DNA of 64,000 nt from Polyporus tsugae (taxonomy: Eukaryota; Basidiomycota; Agaricomycetes; Polyporales; Polyporaceae), in contig JAHRBS010000009.1 of assembly GCA_024305745.1 (NCBI GenBank), positions 62,001 to 126,000 of the forward strand, written 5' to 3'. Position numbers and translations under genes: made by a program. How positions within the stretch are numbered: the stretch's first letter is position 1; each line of letters begins with the position of its first letter. Below are positions 59,432 through 64,000 of this stretch, piece by piece. The notes below the pieces were generated by a model. It did no database searches, was not told the DNA's origin, and was given only the letters and a program-made list of their open reading frames with translations.

Positions 59432-59626
59432 TGATAAGGTCAGACCACACGCTAGCAATAAGCGGAGGACTGGAGGACTAAAGACCAACTCGAAGCTGGG
59501 GAATTACCGCAGCTACCGAGGGGTTTATATATTGTGCTGGAGCCCGTGCACAGACCAGGTGCTTCAGGGCAGGTTGTACGTGTCGTTACAGGTGACATTA
59601 CTAATTGTAAGAATTGTATCGTAACA
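59432..59626 (-). repeat. Chromovirus 2, 3' LTR
   Basis: The reverse complement starts TGTTACGATACAATTC and ends GACCTTATCA, 195 bp. A polypurine tract AAAGAGGGGGGTAA lies just before it (59627-59640, minus strand). It differs from the 5' LTR at four sites, all explained by CpG decay (TG against CA, C/T and A/G). Confidence 0.93.
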
Positions 59627-59829
59627 TTACCCCCCTCTTTAGCTTCATGTCCCAGGAAGCCGCAAAGTGTTAGTTAGTGGAGTAGTCGTTAATACCATGG
59701 GTTAACTAGTTGTAAGCAAAGTGTCGTATATAGTCCTGTTGTGTATTACCGTCATTAGGGTTTCGTCTTTTCCAATCATTATATCTACGTGTCCAAAAGT
59801 CATAAGAGTCTGTATTGTACGTAATTATT

Positions 59830-61233
59830 TGTCCATGTTTGTCCGTAGCGGTGAGTATGTAACGAGCGTGGATGTGTGGTGCAAATTTGTTTGCTGCATA
59901 GAAGGCGGTGATGAGCTTTTTGGCATCATCCGTCCGAAGTTTGTCTGTATCCGAAGGTATCCATTCGCGATCAGCTCGCGTGAGTCCACACCATTGAACG
60001 AGATAGTGAACTTTGTGAGATCAGCCTGATCCTTCCACGCTCTTTGAATCTAAGATTGATTCGACTTCTCGATCGGGTTCCAGGAGGGTGGGTACTTCTC
60101 AACTGGTTTTCCCTTGATTTGGGAATTTGGGATCATGTGCGGGGGTTAGGAGTACTTCGTTGAATACGGGATGACGCAACTTCCACTTGGGTGGGAGCTT
60201 TAGGCGATATGCACTAGCACCGACTTTTTCTTCCACTCGGAAAGGGCCGTAGCGCTTATCCTTGAGTTTTTTGTTTGGTCGGTCGGTGGGAAAGTTTTGT
60301 GCATCTATGTATACGTAATCGCCTATCTTGTAGTCTTGTGACGGTTGTCGATGCTTGTCGTAATGTCGTTTCATCGCTTCTCGCGCTATCTCCAGTGCCT
60401 GCGCTGCTTGTTTCCCGATGTGTTGCATTCGCTCAGCGAATTGCTTGGCGGATTCATTGATGCCGTCTTTCAAAGTCTCAACTCTGGTGTTGGGTTCATG
60501 ACCGTGAGTCATGAAGAAAGGGGACATCCCTGTGGACGTGTGTACACGACATCGGTATGCGAACTCTGCTAACAGTAGCCATTCGACCCAGTCGTCCTGC
60601 TTGTGATTGATGAAGATCCGTAGATAGGTCTGGATCTCTTGATTCATGCGCTCGGTCTGTCCGTCGGTTTGGGAATGATAGGCTGTGCTGGGATTGCCTT
60701 TGATTCCCATCTGTCGATAGACTTCTTTGGTAAACGAGGATACGAGGGTGGGGCCTCGATCCGACCATATGTGCTCGGGCAGGCTATGGGGTGCGACTAC
60801 GTGTTTGATGAAGAGTCTTGCTTGTCCTTCCGAGTCTAACATTTTTGAACAGAGAATAGTGATGTAGTCCTTTGACTTCATATCAACAAAGACTAATATG
60901 GCATCATGTCCGTTACATTCGGGTAGTCCGGTCATATAGTCCATGGTGACGAATTGCCAGTTCTGATTGGGAATAGGGTTGGGATGGAGTGGTGCGGCAC
61001 GGGGTTGTTGATCAATCTTGACGCGCTGACACGTGATGCATCCGGCGACGTACTTGGCAACGTCTTTCCAAATGGACGGCCACCAATAAGATCTCATGAT
61101 CAGATCTTGTGTTTTGGCTGCGCCCGGGTGTCCAGCCATGATTGAATCGTGATGTGAAGCAATGACACGTCCGCGAAGCTCCAGATGGTTTGGAATGACC
61201 AATTTCCCCCTCCTGTAGATTAAGCCGTCCTCG
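59830..61233 (-). pseudogene. Chromovirus 2 Pol, integrase and chromodomain part
   Basis: It begins at the inversion junction with DGLIYRRGKLVIPNHLELRG. The HHCC zinc finger is HHDSIMAGHPG...CITCQ; DDE positions are TMDYMTG, WSDRGPTLVSSF and GQTERMNQE; the GPFRVEEKVGASAYRL module follows. The long frame ends with a TGA at 60099. In the same frame beyond it a chromodomain is visible (PDREVESILDSKSVEG, then a second TGA, then HKVHYLVQWCGL, REWIPSDTD). Both TGAs could derive from CGA. The integrase core is otherwise intact. Confidence 0.9.
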
Positions 61234-62520
61234 GCGTGTGCTCTTGTTCTGCTACGAGGTGCGTCCGACTGAGTTCGAAAGCGGGCGACATTGGCACGGG
61301 CTCACGCAGAGCCTAATCATATGCATCCGCAGGACACTCAGGTATCCCGAGAGCCATCGCATGGGGACGATCGCAATACTTCGAGTACCTGGTGATGGAA
61401 CGCCTGGGACCGAACCTTGAAGCTTGAGGGCCCCACCGTCAAGACGATAGGGGCGACCTGCCTCACTCTGCGAAACTTAGCCGTCCTTATATGCCAAGTG
61501 GTGAGTAGCCTGAGTATGGCTCTGCCGGCACCATGGCATGAAGAGACGGTCTTACAGAGTCGAATCTGATCGTCCCAGCTCGACATCAATGAGCACGTCC
61601 ACGAGCAAGGCATCGTCCACTGCGACATCAAGCCCCGCAACTTCGTGTTCGGTGCCGGGAAAAACGCGGGTCGACTTCACCCGATCGACTTTGGCCTCTC
61701 CCGGCCGTGGATCGATCCCAAGACCCGACAGCCGTTCCCAGACTCAGAGCCGAACCTCGGGTTCAGAGGCACGCCGCTGTACGCCAGCCGACACGTCCAC
61801 TTGGGTCACAGTAAGCAATTGATACTCTGCCTTCCACGCGTCACGTCTCGAACAAAGAGCTGGACTGAGCCTTCGCTGCAGCCCCGTCGCGCCGTGACGA
61901 CATGGAGTCGCTTGCGTACGCCGTAGCCCTCCTGCTTACTGGCACCCTCCCTTGGGCCAAAACTGACTCGGACGACGAGTTGCTTGCCATCGTCTATGGC
62001 CACAGCGGCAGGACCCTCTGCGAAGGCTATGACGACGTGTTCGCTCAGTTCGTGGACTACACGCGTAGCATGCAGTACGACGAAACGCTGAGGTACCAGT
62101 AGTGGCGACGAGCCTTTCGCGAACTCGTTCCTGGTCTCGCTGAGTTCCACCCGGACGACGATAGCGAGCCGCGCGTCGGGGTGCAGAAGAACGTCGACCG
62201 CCTCCGCTGCGAGGCCTGCCCGAAACGCGCCGAGCCTCGCTCTGACAGCGATCCGTTCCTTGAGCGTACACTCGGAGCGGATTCCCGGTCGTCACAAGGG
62301 GGAAGACACGGGTTTGTGCCCAACGTAGGCTCGTCTTGGGGTTGTGGGGGGGGGGGCCATCCCAGCGGACGATCTGTTCGGTGACGAGTTCGCGATCGTC
62401 GAGGCGAGCCTTGAGTTCATTGACGCGCCTCCGGACTACAGATACGGGTCATGCACTTATCCTGGAGCGGCTCCCCCCGAGCAGATGAAGAACACCCAGT
62501 CTGACGCTCGGTGTATATAG
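61234..62520 (+). pseudogene. CK1-like kinase K6, C-terminal part
   Basis: Continues the fragment at 52511-52751. Seen are CALVLLRGASD-type sequence, IAWGRSQYFEYLVMER, QGIVHCDIKPRNFVFG, IDFGLSRPWIDPKTRQPFPD, RRDDMESLAYAVALLLTGTL and the C-terminal domain ending NTQSDARCI at 62520. Besides the inversion it carries a 7-nt insertion (AAGCTTG near 61421), a TAG at 62100 where K5 has Asp (RYQDWRRAF), and an 11-G run near 62346 that shifts the frame. It is a pseudogene several times over, nearly identical to K5. Confidence 0.88.
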
Positions 62521-62667
62521 CAACTCCTCTTGTGCTCATCGGAGTACAACTCGTCGTACGTGACACCTCAATCAGCATCGACCCCGTCCCTAGAGAAACA
62601 ATGGCCGGAGGGGTACTAGAGATCTTAGCGACGATAAACGCGAACCAGACATGGCAAACAGCTCACT

Positions 62668-63225
62668 TCAGACGGCGGTCTTCCAGAGGAGATACAGGAA
62701 CGTCTTGCCACGGTTCTTATTGATGTCGACTGTGTTCCCGCTCCACCCGGTAGGACGCTGGCCGAGACCGCCGTTGAGGCGGAGCAGAGCCACCTGGGTG
62801 ACCTTGGCCTCCTTCGTGACGTCCTTGATGGGGAGCAGGTAGCGGAAGTCGCCGCCCGCCCCCTTGGCGAGGTCCTTCAGCGACCCGTCGGCACCCTCCT
62901 GAATGGCGATCTCGAAGCCGATCACCGCCGCGCTGCGTTGGGTGGTGTATCGGGGGACGAGCCAGATGAACCTAAACCGGAACTCGTCAGAGGATCCACA
63001 CTAGTGGCGAGAGGGTCCTTACTTTCCGCCGTACTGGTAGTTGATGTCGTCGCTCTCCCCGTTGAGGTCGCGGACGCGTTCAGAGGGAGCCTGAGACGGC
63101 TGGTCGCCGTATATGACCTGCGATGATGGAAGTGCGCATTGTCAGCCGCGTGAGAGGGAGGACGGCGATGCTAAATTCACGTCTATGTGGGAGATGAGGA
63201 GACGTTGGCCAGTATTGTTGGTCAT
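62668..63225 (-). CDS. Small beta-prism (MABP-like) protein, copy B
   Basis: The start at 63225 gives MTNNTGQRLLISHID. Introns at the same places as in copy A join VIYGDQPSQAPSERVRDLNG and FIWLVPRYTTQRSAAVIGFE, and the frame runs open to KTAV at 62668. Changes relative to copy A are few and mostly conservative in this exon set. Both splice acceptors (CGCAG, TTTAG) are intact. It is the one gene of the duplicated block that is open in both copies. Function unknown. Confidence 0.65.
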
Positions 63226-63636
63226 GACTCGTGAGCGGTGTCTCTTCGCTTGCCACTACAGCCCTTATATCTGTAAGAATAATCGATGGGCGATGCTATC
63301 CCATGTTCGATGCCACCCCGTGTTTGCCACAAGCCATCGTATTTGGCACTCGAAGGAGCCATTCGTAGATCAACCTTAACCTTACGGTGTCCAAAGACCA
63401 CACGCTGATCATCATGCTCGCCGGCCACAAAACCTCCGACTGCTAGAGGCAAATTAGTCCAGTAATGTATCGCATTTCAGCCGGAATCCTCGCGGCAAAG
63501 AGAAGAGAAAAATGAGGACCACGTAACGGGTGAGACGAACGGAGATGACGTCGGCTCGTTTCGTCGGTTCAGCAAAACACACCGAGAAGACGAGAGCCGC
63601 TCGGGACGGCCGGAGGTCCCTGCGGCGCAACCCTAC

Positions 63637-64000
63637 TTGAACATCAGGCGAAATGAAGTGGATAGGCAGCGTTCCGACGACAGTCTCAATGATGCTGTAA
63701 TACACGAGGTGGACCAGAACCTGGCCGGGTTCATCCCCTTCCGCAGGCAGAAGGCGCAGACCCCGGGCCCGCGCATGCTCTTCGGACGACTTGCGCGGCC
63801 GAGTCTTATCCCCGACAACTCGACGGATAGGCACGATCCCTTTGGGGACAAGCACATGGTAGGGTGCGACGCCAGCGGTGAAGACGGGGGGGGGAGGCGA
63901 CACCGTGCTGCAGAACGAACAAACAGAGACTCACCGTGACGATAAACCATTCCCCTACCCCGGCTGGTCCCGCGGACAGTCGGTAGCTTTCCCTCCCCTC
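63637..64000 (+). pseudogene. Partial unknown-protein family copy, runs off the window
   Basis: Contains NLAGFIPFRRQKAQTPGP and DPFGDKHMVGCDASGEDGG, as in 18179-18691 and 14385-15413. A 9-G run at about 63885 adds one base, so the frame ends RDSP at 63939 while the family frame (QNEQTETHRDDKP) continues in another phase to the window edge. Probably a pseudogene fragment. Confidence 0.6.

Larger units (their letters stand above)
52511..61240. other. Inverted segment (about 8.7 kb) with broken genes at both ends
   Basis: Left junction: chromovirus 2 Pol joins K6 at TTCGTGGAG (52511-52519), a 9-bp word present in both. Right junction: chromovirus 2 integrase (minus) joins K6 C-terminal part at about 61233/61234, with about 5 bp lost. 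Reversing the segment rejoins Pol (FVE to DGLIYRRGK), K6 and chromovirus 1, and both target duplications fall into place. Confidence 0.85.
61234..64000. repeat. Segmental duplication, copy B (uninverted part)
   Basis: The reverse complement of about 18180-21110 in copy A: kinase, beta-prism-like gene, about 400 bp of shared intergenic sequence, and the unknown-protein fragment. It continues to the window edge. Confidence 0.88.

Noticed and set aside
52510..61240. Two independent retrotransposon insertions into two kinase copies
   Set aside because: The junctions fall within coding sequence and not at LTR ends, the two Pol halves are complementary, and the target duplications pair only if the segment is one inverted piece.
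1..64000. CRISPR arrays, operons, prophage or bacterial elements
   Set aside because: No spaced short repeats; genes are intron-rich and of fungal families.

Overview
The window looks like a filamentous basidiomycete nuclear genome, most likely an Agaricomycete (inference). Genes are split by many 45-100 nt GT-AG introns. The gene content fits: RNA polymerase subunit RPC40, a WDR48/Bun107 protein, GH16 glucanases, an SNG1/DUF3533 membrane protein, chromodomain Ty3/gypsy retrotransposons, and an expanded family of casein-kinase-1-like kinases. No bacterial or organellar features are seen.

Layout. 1-2.5 kb: no recognisable gene, but a 446-bp near-palindrome. 2.5-7.2 kb: a single-pass membrane protein, a doubtful small gene and RPC40. 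7.9-23.3 kb: an accessory cluster with five CK1-like kinase loci (K1-K5; K2 and K5 broken), a three-copy family of an unknown protein, a small beta-prism-like protein and a two-TM protein. 24.6-44.6 kb: a conserved-gene block with a stand-alone urea-carboxylase-like enzyme, two GH16 enzymes, WDR48, a tRNA-Glu(CTC), an HNH protein and an SNG1-type protein. 45.1-64 kb: two nested, broken chromoviruses and a second, inverted copy of the 18.2-23.3 kb segment.

The main discovery is structural. Chromovirus 1 (LTRs 45112-45384 and 54906-55175, target duplication GCACA) was hit in its protease region by chromovirus 2 (LTRs 47146-47340 and 59432-59626, target duplication CCTTC). Afterwards about 8.7 kb (roughly 52520-61233) was inverted, with one breakpoint between the RNase H and integrase regions of element 2 and the other inside a sixth kinase gene (K6). 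Flipping the segment back makes element 2, element 1 and K6 contiguous and places both pairs of target duplications correctly. Either a real inversion or an assembly error with these exact junctions must explain it.

The differences between paired LTRs are almost all CpG transitions, and many stop codons in the pol genes are TGA. Both point to methylation-linked decay of the repeats. The host genes are largely independent housekeeping or secreted functions. The kinase cluster and its duplicated neighbours form one evolving block, in which K1, K3 and K4 look intact and K2, K5 and K6 are pseudogenes.
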